Source: DAOUMU01 sp034409055
GTDB taxonomy: Bacteria > Chloroflexota > Anaerolineae > 4572-78 > J111
Reading direction: 5' to 3'
Length of the DNA stretch: 10,527 nt
NCBI GenBank assembly: GCA_034409055.1
Contig: DAOUMU010000388.1
Span: forward strand, 1-10,527
Shown: in pieces, positions 1 to 7,100 of the stretch
How positions within the stretch are numbered: position 1 is the stretch's first letter
How the letters are laid out: every line of letters begins with the position of its first letter
The notes under the pieces: model-generated
Seen by the model: only the letters and a program-made list of their open reading frames with translations
Database searches by the model: none
Told to the model about the DNA's origin: nothing
Program-made: the position numbers and the translations under genes

Positions 1-74
1 ACATCTCCCTTCTCTTAAAGATGTCCCCATTTTACCTCAAATGCTGAATTGTTAAAGTACGCTCAATTAGTCAG

Positions 75-344
75 ATGACTTATGCAACACTCTGTTATGG
101 CGTAAGAGAGTTTACGCAAACGATGAAGGAGCATCATGCAAATGAAGAACTCATGTTTTCAATTGAAGAAGGAAAAGCCGAATCATTTTTAGAGCAAAGA
201 GATTTGAAAATGATTGATCACTTGAACAATGAAGAAATCGAGAGAACATTCTTAGTTGATGATAATGGATCATTGATAGGCCAAATAACCGGGCATTTTC
301 GTTTTGTATCGGCTTCAATAAAATCTAATCCAGCGGGAAGGTAA
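75..344 (+). pseudogene. C-terminal fragment of an LCM-family SAM-dependent methyltransferase
   Basis: The 89 codons resemble the C-terminal third of the leucine carboxyl methyltransferase-like family (TIGR00027 type), whose full members are about 260-300 residues. The signature is the stretch around EEGKAESFLEQR followed by DHLNNEEIERTFL and the closing beta strands ending near FRFVSAS. The SAM-binding N-terminal half with its glycine-rich loop is missing. The frame is closed by a TGA at 45-47, only 30 bases upstream, so the missing part is not just outside the window. The ATG at 75 is an internal Met of the family and there is no good ribosome-binding site, so this is probably not a working start. 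The last residues (about SNPAGR) do not look like the family and may be read into flanking DNA. It lies directly before the first attC-like site, where the 3' end of a cassette gene is expected. Family recognition is from memory of the motif pattern. Confidence 0.6.
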
Positions 345-425
345 CACGGCTTTGCCTTGAAGGCAGGTATTACAGTTTTTTGAAGATGCTTTTGCTGAGA
401 AATAACGTTGCAATCCAAAGGGTAA

Positions 426-612
426 ACCTAACAAGGCCACAGCGGACTGCCCAAGCAAGGTTTTACCTTGAGAGGATGTCGCCTGCCGTGATGTTTCAAA
501 TTGGTGTAAATTGTGCTGGCGGAGTATATTTTTGTCGGTGGGGTGTTGTGTATAGCACGTTGTCTTAAAGCATAGGTTGTTCGTGGCAGCCCGCTAATTG
601 GCAATGTTAGGT
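426..612 (+). other. attC-like integron recombination site 1 (187 bp)
   Basis: The left end ACCTAAC (426-432) fits the inverse core RYYYAAC and the right end GTTAGGT (606-612) fits the core GTTRRRY; the two are perfect reverse complements. Inside them AGCGGACTGCC (441-451) pairs with GGCAGCCCGCT (585-595) with one A/C mismatch in the middle. This is the R''-L''-loop-L'-R' layout of an attC site (59-base element). The central part of about 130 bases is long but within the range of the larger attC sites. A second site with the same boxes and similar inner sequence is at 2410-2601. Recombination is expected between G606 and T607. It could instead be an unrelated imperfect palindromic repeat, but the conserved core boxes in two copies bounding a gene unit favour attC. 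Confidence 0.72.
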
Positions 613-1674
613 GGCCGTCAATCTCAAATGATTCTTCAAGAAGGTGAGCATCTCACTTATCGCTTTTTCGAAATACTCCCCTTCGTAAATATCAAAGTGT
701 CCTATTGAATAGGACCTCACTTCCGCTTTGTCTCCCAATGTCTCAGATGCTCGTTTATACGAGTCTGGTGCTGCGAGATTATCTTTTTCACAAGCCAGAA
801 AGAGTACCGGACACTGTACCTTTTTTGAAGCCTCGACAGGGTCCGGTCCGTGCGTCATAAAAAATAATCGCGCACAGACTTCATTTTTGAATGTCTTTGA
901 GTTTTGCATAAGTCTGCTGTATCCTTCGACAGCTCCTGGTGCAGTGAACATGGCGACGGTTCCGGGCCTGCCGACAATGGGGAACGTGTGCGGGGAGAGG
1001 CCGAATCGAGATCGTCCTTTATCGCGTTGGGCGTGTACGAGAAGGCGGAGGAAGAAACCAAGGCCTTCACGATCCATGTACAATTTGCTATCCGCTTTGT
1101 GATCGATTGCCCCACACTGGGTGATAACAGCGGCGATCCTATCATCTTCGGCGGCAATTACCAATCCGTATCCGCCGGCAGCCGACGTACTCCACAATGT
1201 GATTTTCTCGGGATCAATCTCGTTTCGAGTCCGAGCATAATCAATTGCTGCCCGCAAATCATCGAGTTGATACGAGACATCGTAGACTTGTCTTGGCTCG
1301 CCTTCGCTGTCGCCGAAATGCCGATAGTCGTAGGTCAGCACGGCTAATCCAGCTTTGATGAGGCGCACCGCATATTTTTCGAGAATGCAATCTTTGGTGC
1401 CTCCGAATCCGGTGCTCATGATTATGCATGGGACAGGACTTGAAATATCTTCCGGCAGATAAAGCCATGCGTGGATATCCGTTTTGTCTATGGAAAATTG
1501 CACATCATAACGGTATTTTGGGGGTATTGTGCTTTCGTTACGACCTTCTATTTGGTTTTTAAGCGGCTGTTTGGGAACAGACAAGACCGGGAAAAAGATA
1601 ATGACGATCAAATAGACCAGAATGACGCCAATCAGAATACCAAACCCCATCAATACGCCTTGTATCATTGTCAT
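607..1674 (-). CDS. Membrane-anchored alpha/beta hydrolase
   Basis: The 355-residue protein starts with one hydrophobic segment (about residues 5-30), probably a membrane anchor with the catalytic domain on one side of the membrane. An alpha/beta hydrolase domain follows (about 55-350). The strand-turn STGFGGTK (87-94) is the likely oxyanion region. The nucleophile elbow reads WSTSAAGG with Ser164, where Ser replaces the usual first Gly of GxSxG. Probable partners are Asp298 (in CEKDN) and His326 (in IGHFD). The substrate is unknown; relatives include esterases and peptidase-like hydrolases. The start is well supported: AGGAGGT at 1680-1686 lies five bases before this ATG. The ATG overlaps the tetR stop by four bases (ATGA, 1671-1674), so the two genes are probably translationally coupled. 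The stop codon TAA is complementary to 607-609, the first three bases of the cassette after the attC cut point. Confidence 0.88.
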   Translation of the reverse strand: MTMIQGVLMGFGILIGVILVYLIVIIFFPVLSVPKQPLKNQIEGRNESTIPPKYRYDVQFSIDKTDIHAWLYLPEDISSPVPCIIMSTGFGGTKDCILEKYAVRLIKAGLAVLTYDYRHFGDSEGEPRQVYDVSYQLDDLRAAIDYARTRNEIDPEKITLWSTSAAGGYGLVIAAEDDRIAAVITQCGAIDHKADSKLYMDREGLGFFLRLLVHAQRDKGRSRFGLSPHTFPIVGRPGTVAMFTAPGAVEGYSRLMQNSKTFKNEVCARLFFMTHGPDPVEASKKVQCPVLFLACEKDNLAAPDSYKRASETLGDKAEVRSYSIGHFDIYEGEYFEKAISEMLTFLKNHLRLTAT

Positions 1675-2252
1675 TTTTGACCTCCTGAGTTTGTTTCATC
1701 CTCAGCGGATCGCACCAGCAATCCAAAGAAAAAAAGTGTACGCATCTGCTCTTGAAATTCACTGTAATCCGTAAAGACCGTTCTCCAACTTTCATCCCGA
1801 ACGATACTGGTGAGTTTTTCGCTAACAAGCCAAATAAACTCCGGGGAAAGATCGGAACGGATTTCGCCCATTTTTTGAGCATGGGTAATATTTTTTAGAT
1901 AGCGTCGTTTCGCCTCTTCAACAACTTCATCAAGTGTGAACAATTCGTGGATAAATTCATTTTTCATTTGCGAGAAGAATTCTATCCGCCAGCGGGTCAT
2001 TAACTCTATTTTTTCCGGATAGGGAATATCCATTGCGCTGATTTCATCAAATTTTGTGAAGCCAATTTCAATGAGTTCATCTCTAATTTGCCGGATCAAA
2101 TCCACTTTGTTTTTGAAGTATTTGTAAAAAGTAACTTTGCTTACCTCAGCGGTTTCACAGATTTCTTCGACAGTTACTCGCTTTGTGCCAAAACGAGAGA
2201 AGAGATCGGTTGCTGTTTTAATGACCTGGGTTCGCTTTTTTGATTTTTTCAT
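1671..2252 (-). CDS. TetR/AcrR-family transcriptional regulator
   Basis: The 193-residue protein has the usual length and layout of the TetR family: an N-terminal helix-turn-helix (about residues 10-55) with core VTVEEICETAEVSKVTFYKYF, then an all-helical ligand/dimer domain (about 60-185) with no family-specific motif that I recognise. It is the first gene of a two-gene operon with the downstream hydrolase and overlaps it by four bases. It probably represses its own promoter, since two palindromic sites lie between the promoter and the start codon. The effector is probably a substrate of, or a molecule related to, the hydrolase; that is inference from linkage. The ATG at 2252 has no clear ribosome-binding site. 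The start still fits the family, because KKRTQVIKTATDLF is the usual first helix. Confidence 0.92.
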   Translation of the reverse strand: MKKSKKRTQVIKTATDLFSRFGTKRVTVEEICETAEVSKVTFYKYFKNKVDLIRQIRDELIEIGFTKFDEISAMDIPYPEKIELMTRWRIEFFSQMKNEFIHELFTLDEVVEEAKRRYLKNITHAQKMGEIRSDLSPEFIWLVSEKLTSIVRDESWRTVFTDYSEFQEQMRTLFFFGLLVRSAEDETNSGGQK

Positions 2253-2256
2253 GACA

Positions 2257-2268
2257 TTAGTTTACTAA
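2257..2268. promoter_or_regulatory. Candidate TetR operator in the leader
   Basis: TTAGT-TT-ACTAA is an inverted repeat with five-base arms, placed just before the tetR start codon and downstream of the promoter. A TetR dimer could bind it to block transcription. The arms are short for this family, so it may be only half of the true site. Confidence 0.35.
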
Positions 2269-2281
2269 CGACTAGAAAACA

Positions 2282-2313
2282 TACGATAATAGTAATATAT
2301 ATACCATATCGTA
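2282..2313. promoter_or_regulatory. Candidate operator overlapping the tetR promoter
   Basis: TACGATA (2282-2288) and TATCGTA (2307-2313) are perfect reverse complements 18 bases apart. They bracket the -10 box and the predicted transcription start. The position suits repression by the TetR dimer encoded next to it, although the spacing is wider than in most TetR operators. Confidence 0.4.
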
Positions 2314-2326
2314 AGCTTTTTGTCAA
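2298..2326 (-). promoter_or_regulatory. Sigma-70-type promoter of the tetR-hydrolase operon
   Basis: Read on the minus strand there is a perfect -35 box TTGACA (2321-2326), a 17-base spacer, and a -10 box TATATA (2298-2303, four of six consensus bases). Transcription would start near 2291 and give a leader of about 40 bases before the tetR ATG. The surrounding DNA is AT-rich, so the -10 could shift by a base or two. Confidence 0.7.
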
Positions 2327-2409
2327 AAGGCAATTGATGGTTTGCGCTAGCAGTCTAATTGATGAAAAGGTTATGCTTCATCAAACTATCTGTTTGCGAA
2401 CAAAAAGCC

Positions 2410-2601
2410 ACCTAACAACAAAACTATTCAAGCGGACTGCCCGAGCTCGGTTTTTATCGAGGTTGTGTTTGGTTCAGGCTTGTCGGGCCTGTGACGGTTT
2501 TGGTAAATTGTGGTATACTCGCGGGTGAAGGGGTGTCTGTACTCTGGCCAAGATTTTAGGCCAGGTTGTGTGCGGGCAGCCGCTTAATAACGGCGTTAGG
2601 G
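2410..2601 (+). other. attC-like integron recombination site 2 (192 bp)
   Basis: The left end ACCTAAC (2410-2416) matches RYYYAAC exactly. The right end GTTAGGG (2595-2601) matches GTTRRRY in six of seven bases. The inner boxes AAGCGGACTGCCCG (2430-2443) and CGGGCAGCCGCTT (2573-2585) pair perfectly except for one unpaired A at 2436; such an extrahelical base is the feature the integrase uses to pick strand and direction. The middle shares several words with site 1, such as TTGG(TG)TAAATTGTG and AGGTTGT before GGCAGCC. Recombination would fall between G2595 and T2596. Confidence 0.74.
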
Positions 2602-2604
2602 TGC

Positions 2605-2620
2605 GACACGAGGTCGTGTC
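2605..2620. repeat. Perfect inverted repeat just after attC-like site 2
   Basis: GACACGA and TCGTGTC are seven-base arms separated by two bases, four bases beyond the site's core, followed by ATTGTTTATT. It could be an operator-like palindrome or the outer end of the next unit. The two-base centre makes a stable RNA hairpin terminator less likely. Confidence 0.45.
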
Positions 2621-2670
2621 ATTGTTTATTACAACCGAATAGTCGGGATGTAATTCGTTGTTCTGCCAAC

Positions 2671-2750
2671 GGTATCCCTTCGACAAACTCAGGACAGGCC
2701 TACCCGGACGTGTGTCACTGGTAACCCTTTGACAGGCTCAGGGCAGGCTT
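2671..2750. repeat. Two copies of a short dispersed repeat
   Basis: CCCTTCGACAAACTCAGGAC (from 2676, extending to 2701) and CCCTTTGACAGGCTCAGGGC (from 2725, to 2750) are direct copies about 49 bases apart, and the match extends a few bases to the left (GGTAWCCC). A related copy lies inverted at 10350-10373 inside the MITE-like element. This CCTTCGACARGCTCAGG repeat recurs widely in intergenic DNA of many environmental bacteria, and minus-strand frames across it give the peptide CPEPVKG. It is not coding. Confidence 0.7.
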
Positions 2751-3113
2751 GGGGGGTGAAGCTCCGGGGACAATGTATCCTCATCCACGTAGAAGGAGGG
2801 TCACTTAACCGTGAGGAGCGGTGACGACTGCCAGCACCGAGGCGGTCGGGGACTACGCTACGCAGTAGCGCGGTATAGTTAACACAAGTGAACCGCTGAC
2901 CGCAAAGCGCGTCGTTATTGAGAACAAGCCAAAGGTGCTGAGACGTTTCCAGAAGAAACGCGTAGGCTTGGGCCAAAAGGCAAGGGGTCAGGTCCAGGTG
3001 CTCCTGACTCACCTGGCGTAGACGGCGCACCCCCGGCGAAGAGGCGGAATCCTTCGGCACTCCCTACGGTCGTAGGACAAGCTCTAAGCCAACCACCACG
3101 AAAAACCATTCAA
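2751..3113. other. Non-coding stretch rich in nested inverted repeats
   Basis: I see no convincing gene here. The stretch holds CAGCACC (2832-2838) with GGTGCTG (2934-2940), enclosing GCGGTC (2842-2847) with GACCGC (2898-2903), enclosing the hairpin CGCTAC-GCA-GTAGCG (2856-2870). Further right are CGTTTC/GAAACG (2944-2949/2955-2960), CAAGCC/GGCTTG (2925-2930/2965-2970), GTCAGG/CCTGAC (2987-2992/3003-3008), CCAGGTG/CACCTGG (2994-3000/3010-3016) and CCTACG-GT-CGTAGG (3063-3076). It could be a structured RNA, a mobile-element relic or a cluster of REP-like repeats. A minus-strand frame at 2689-3060 is open but runs through the dispersed repeat and shows no family motif. Confidence 0.45.
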
Positions 3114-3578
3114 TTGAACCATATCACCACCAGTTTTCTCGAAAACGGACAGGGAGAAACGGTTGTCGCCTTGCATGGCATTCCAACCTCGTCGTTATTG
3201 TTCGCTCCTCTGCTGCCATTTCTAAACAACTATCGGCTGATTGCCCCTGATTTGTTGGGGCAAGGCCAAACTGAGGTGCCTGCGACCGGCCCGCTCGATT
3301 ACGCCGCCTATGCTGACCATCTGCGCGCATTTATGAGTGTTGTATCGCCACACCGCTTTCATTTTTTGATTCACGACCTGGGTGGTGTCTTGGGTTTGGA
3401 TTGGGCAACGGAAAATGTAGAGCGACTAAAATCACTCATTATCCTTTCGACAACCCTGACTGAAAGTATGCGAGTTGGGAAACTGCTCTACCTGGCTAAC
3501 CTGGTTTTTGGTCAGGGTTTATTGCGGTGGGGAATGCAATCAACCCTCAAACCACAAGATCAACCGGCTACGAATTAA
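3114..3578 (+). pseudogene. Truncated haloalkane-dehalogenase-like alpha/beta hydrolase
   Basis: The first 150 or so residues of an alpha/beta hydrolase are present. They include the oxyanion motif HGIPTSS (about residues 21-27), the strand LIAPDLLGQG, and the nucleophile elbow HDLGG, in which Asp sits where haloalkane dehalogenases and epoxide hydrolases place their nucleophile. Family members are about 280-300 residues; here the cap domain and the catalytic acid and His are missing. The frame ends at TAA 3576-3578, right where unrelated sequence begins (about 3555-3580). The start is a TTG with no clear ribosome-binding site, and the frame stays open further upstream, so the 5' end may also be rearranged. 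Probably not functional. Confidence 0.75.
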
Positions 3579-3579
3579 A

Positions 3580-4104
3580 TCAGGATTTCACGCCAAGCCC
3601 CTCACCCCCGACAAGCTGGCCGACACCACCTTCCGCCTTGAAACCCGCTACGCGTACACACCCACCATCACCGATCTGAAAGAGTATGAAAGAATAGTCG
3701 GTTACCTGTCAGTACTATCAGGCCGCCTAAACCGGACCCTGGGCAAGCCCGGCTACACCACTGAGAAAGAAGTAGAGGCAGTCATAAAAAGGGAAAAAGC
3801 CCGCAGCCTGGCCCGGCTGCAAAAGGAAAAGGAGGCAGCAGAAGCCGCAAAACCAAAGCCCACCACAAGATCACCCCGCTACTACCAAATCCTCGAATAC
3901 ATCGAAGACTATACCCAACGCTACCGCAAGACCCCCCTCCACAGAGAAATCTCCGAGGCCCTCAACATACCAATGACGCCATTAAAGCACTACATCGACC
4001 CGCTAATCGAAGACAAAAAACTACATAAAGCCCCATCAGCCCGCTTCAGAGGCTTACGACTCGGAGAAAACCCAAAGATTAAACAATTAAAATTTTGCAG
4101 GTGA
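3580..4104 (+). pseudogene. 5'-truncated gene with a C-terminal LexA-like winged helix
   Basis: The frame continues to a TGA at 4102-4104. Its conserved-looking part begins about 3580, right at the end of the hydrolase fragment, and no ATG is near, so the original start is probably lost. The upper part has a helical region (around LKEYERIVGYLSVLSGRL) and a charged, coiled-coil-like linker rich in Lys, Glu and Ala (about 3760-3870). Positions 3877-4062 encode a winged helix-turn-helix in the pattern of the LexA N-terminal DNA-binding domain: a first helix QILEYIEDYTQRY, then TPLHREISEALNI, then TPLKHYIDPLIEDKKL and a strand ending RFRGLRL. No protease domain follows, so it is not LexA itself. 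The function is unknown; a regulator or replication accessory from a mobile element is possible. An alternative is that a non-ATG start makes it expressed. Confidence 0.5.
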
Positions 4105-4194
4105 TCTTCAAACCTGCTAAACTTACAATCCAGCAGCTTGGCATCTCACGACTACAATTCAGGCAGATACCCCTCAGAAAGCGAGCCGGTACTT

Positions 4195-7100
4195 ATGGTT
4201 AGGACCCAAATTTTAGTGATTGAAGACGAAAATATTGTGGCCCTGGATCTGAAAAACAGGCTAGAAATTTTAGGCTATACCGTTCCGGCTGTGATCTCTT
4301 CTGGCCAGGAGGCTATCCACCAGGCAGCAGAGATCAGGCCAGACTTAATCCTGATGGATATTAAGCTCAAAGGCTCTATGGACGGGATCGCCGCCGCCGG
4401 GCAAATCCGGGACCGGTTCGACATACCCCTCATCTATCTGACCGCCTATGCCGACGAAGTCACCCTGGAACGGGCAAAAATTACCGAGCCGTTTGGCTAT
4501 CTCCTGAAACCGTTTGAAGACAGAGAGTTACAGACCACCATTGAGATCGCCCTTTACAAGCACCGCATGGAACGCAGATTAAAAGAGAGCGAACAATGGT
4601 TGTCTGCCATTCTGACCAGTGTCGACCAGGCCGTCATTGCCACCGATATCCAGGGGTGTATCAAGTTTATGAATCCTGTGGCTGAAACCCTGACCGGCTG
4701 GTCGCAAACTGAGGCTTTGGGCAGCGATTTGAGTGAACTGTTCAAGCTCATCGATCTTGAAACCCGCACGCCACTGGAGAATCCGATCACCAGGGTGACA
4801 GGGGGCGAGGCTGAAGCTGAGGCCCTCCTCGTAGCCAGGGATGGCCAGGAAAGGCCGGTTGAGAGTAGCCTGGCCCCCCTCAGAGATGACCAGGGAGCCA
4901 TCACCGGGACTGTTTTGGTCTTCCGTGACATCTCTGAGCGGAAACAGGCCGAGAAACAGCTACGCCAGAGTGAGGAACGCTTCAGAAGCATCTTTGAAAA
5001 CGCCGTGATGGGCCTGTATCGCTCCACCCCCGCTGGTCGAATTCTGATGGCCAACCCGGCCCTGGTACGGATGCTGGGCTATTCCTCCTTCGAGGAACTG
5101 GCTCAGCGCAACCTGGAGGAAAATGGGTTTGTCCCGGACTATCCCCGCTCGGCTTTCAAGGAGCGTATTGAAAGTGAGGGGCAGGTGATTGGACAGGAGT
5201 CTGCCTGGCTAAAGCGCGATGGCCACAAATTGTTTGTTCGGGAAAGTGCCCGGGCCATTCGCGATGAAACAGGCCACACCCTCTACTATGAAGGTACCGT
5301 CGAAGACATCAGCCAGCGTAAACAGACCGAGGAAGAAATCGGCCGCCGCAATCAGGAGTTGACGCTACTCAACCAGATCATCGCCGCTTCGGTCACCAGC
5401 CTGGAACCGGCAGAGATCCTGGCCACAGCCTGCCAGGAGTTGGCTTCAGCCTTTGCTGTAGCCCGGCTAACCGCAACCTTGGTTAACGCCGAGAAAACGG
5501 AAGCCGCGGTCGTGGCCGAATATCTCGTTGAGGACCGCTCATCCGCCCTCAATACCTGCGTTTCTGTCGCCGGCGATCCAGTTTTACAATACTTGCTGAT
5601 CCATAAAGCTCCCTTAGTGATAGACAAGGTCCAACCCGAGGGGCAGGACGATCCACATCTGTCCGCTATCCACCAGGTGATGCGCCAGCGCGGCGCTGCG
5701 GCCCTGCTTATTCTACCTCTCATCGTTGCCGGAGAGGTGGTCGGCAGCCTGGCTCTCGAAGCCGGTCAGCCGCGCCACTTCTCGGCGGCAGAGATTAACC
5801 TGGCCTGGAGTGTCACCGACCAGGTGGCCATGACCCTGGCCAGAGCTTGGCTGGACAAGGAACGACGGCAGTTAAGCGCAGCCATTGAGCAGACGGCCGA
5901 GAGTGTATTCATTACCGATACCGAGGGCACTATTCTGTACGTGAACCCGGCCTTTGAGCGGACCACCGGTTATCGTCGGGCCGAAGCGGTCGGTCGAACC
6001 CCGCGCCTCCTCAAAAGCGGCCAGCAGGACGCTGACTTTTACCGGGCAATGTGGACCACCACCAGCCACGGTGGAGTGTGGCAAGGTCGCTTTATTAATA
6101 AAAAGAAGGATGGCACCCTCTACACCGCCGAGGAAACCATCACCCCCATCCAGGATGAGGCCGGCTTCATTGTCAACTATGTCGCTGTCAAACGGGACGT
6201 GACCTACCAGTTACAACTGGAGGAGCAATATCACCAGGCCCAAAAAATGGAAGCAGTCGGTCGACTCACCGCCGGGATTGCCCACGACTTTAACAACTCC
6301 CTGACCGTCATCAATGGTTTCGCCCAATTGATGCAATTTACCCTCCCCCCCGATGCTCCGCAGCGAGAGTCGGTCAACAACATCCTGGAAGCAGGCCGGC
6401 GAGCGGCTAATCTGGTCAGCCAACTGTTGGCTTTCAGCCGTAAACAGATTATCGAGCCCAAGGTGGTAGAGCTTAACACCTTGGTAGCCGAAATGGACAA
6501 GATGTTACGACGCATCATTGGTGAAGACATCAAACTAAAAACCGACCTGGCTCCAGACCTGTGGCCGGTGAAAATCGATCCGACCCAGGTTGACCAGGTT
6601 ATTTTCAACCTGGCCGTTAACGCTCGCGACGCCATGCCCGCCGGCGGTCGATTGACCATTGAAACGACCAACGTGACTCTGAACCAGGCTTACGTTCACC
6701 AACACGCCGAAGTAACCCCTGGCCACTACGTCATGCTGGCCATCAGCGATAACGGCATCGGTATGAATGAGGAGGTCAAGCAGCACATCTTTGAGCCCTT
6801 CTTCACCACCAAAGAGGTAGGCCAGGGGACCGGCCTGGGATTGGCTACCGTCTTCGGGATCGTCAAACAAAATGGAGGGCATATTTGGGTTTACAGCGAA
6901 CCGGACCAGGGCACAACTTTCAAGATCTATCTACCGCGCCTGGTCGAAGCAGAACTCCCCGCTCATTCGTCTGAACAGGCCAATCATTTGCCCCAGGGGA
7001 CAGAAACAATCTTGTTGGTGGAAGACGAACCGACCGTGCGTGAGTTAGCCAGCCGGGTATTACGCCAGCAAGGGTATACCGTACTGGAGGCGGCCAACGG

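Larger units (their letters stand above)
607..2595 (+). mobile_element. Integron-cassette-like unit carrying an antisense tetR-hydrolase operon
   Basis: The unit runs from the predicted cut point in the core of the first attC-like site to the cut point in the second, 1,989 bp, and it ends with its own attC as cassettes do. Its two genes, a TetR regulator and an alpha/beta hydrolase, are on the minus strand, opposite to the usual cassette direction. They have their own promoter at the right end, so expression would not need an integron promoter on the left. The unit is longer than most single-gene cassettes. No integrase gene is visible in the window, so this would be part of an integrase-less attC cluster or of a larger array. 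This is an inference from the two attC-like sites. Confidence 0.6.

Noticed and set aside
2987..3016. True H-type pseudoknot
   Set aside because: Loops of one base would have to cross stems of six and seven base pairs, so alternative hairpins are more likely.
2689..3060. Minus-strand frame of 123 codons as a gene
   Set aside because: It includes the peptide CPEPVKG, the usual translation of the dispersed CCTTCGACARGCTCAGG repeat. No family or ribosome-binding site is seen, although part of it could be an old transposase remnant.
2812..3060. Group II intron
   Set aside because: I could not find a domain V-like hairpin, a typical 5' boundary or a reverse transcriptase frame.
3475..3579. ATG at 3475 as start of the winged-helix protein
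   Set aside because: The first 35 codons are the hydrolase sequence read out of frame, so this start is an artefact of the junction.
4138..4194. TTG at 4138 as start of the histidine kinase
   Set aside because: It adds 19 residues of low-complexity sequence before the receiver and has no ribosome-binding site; the ATG at 4195 fits the family start better.
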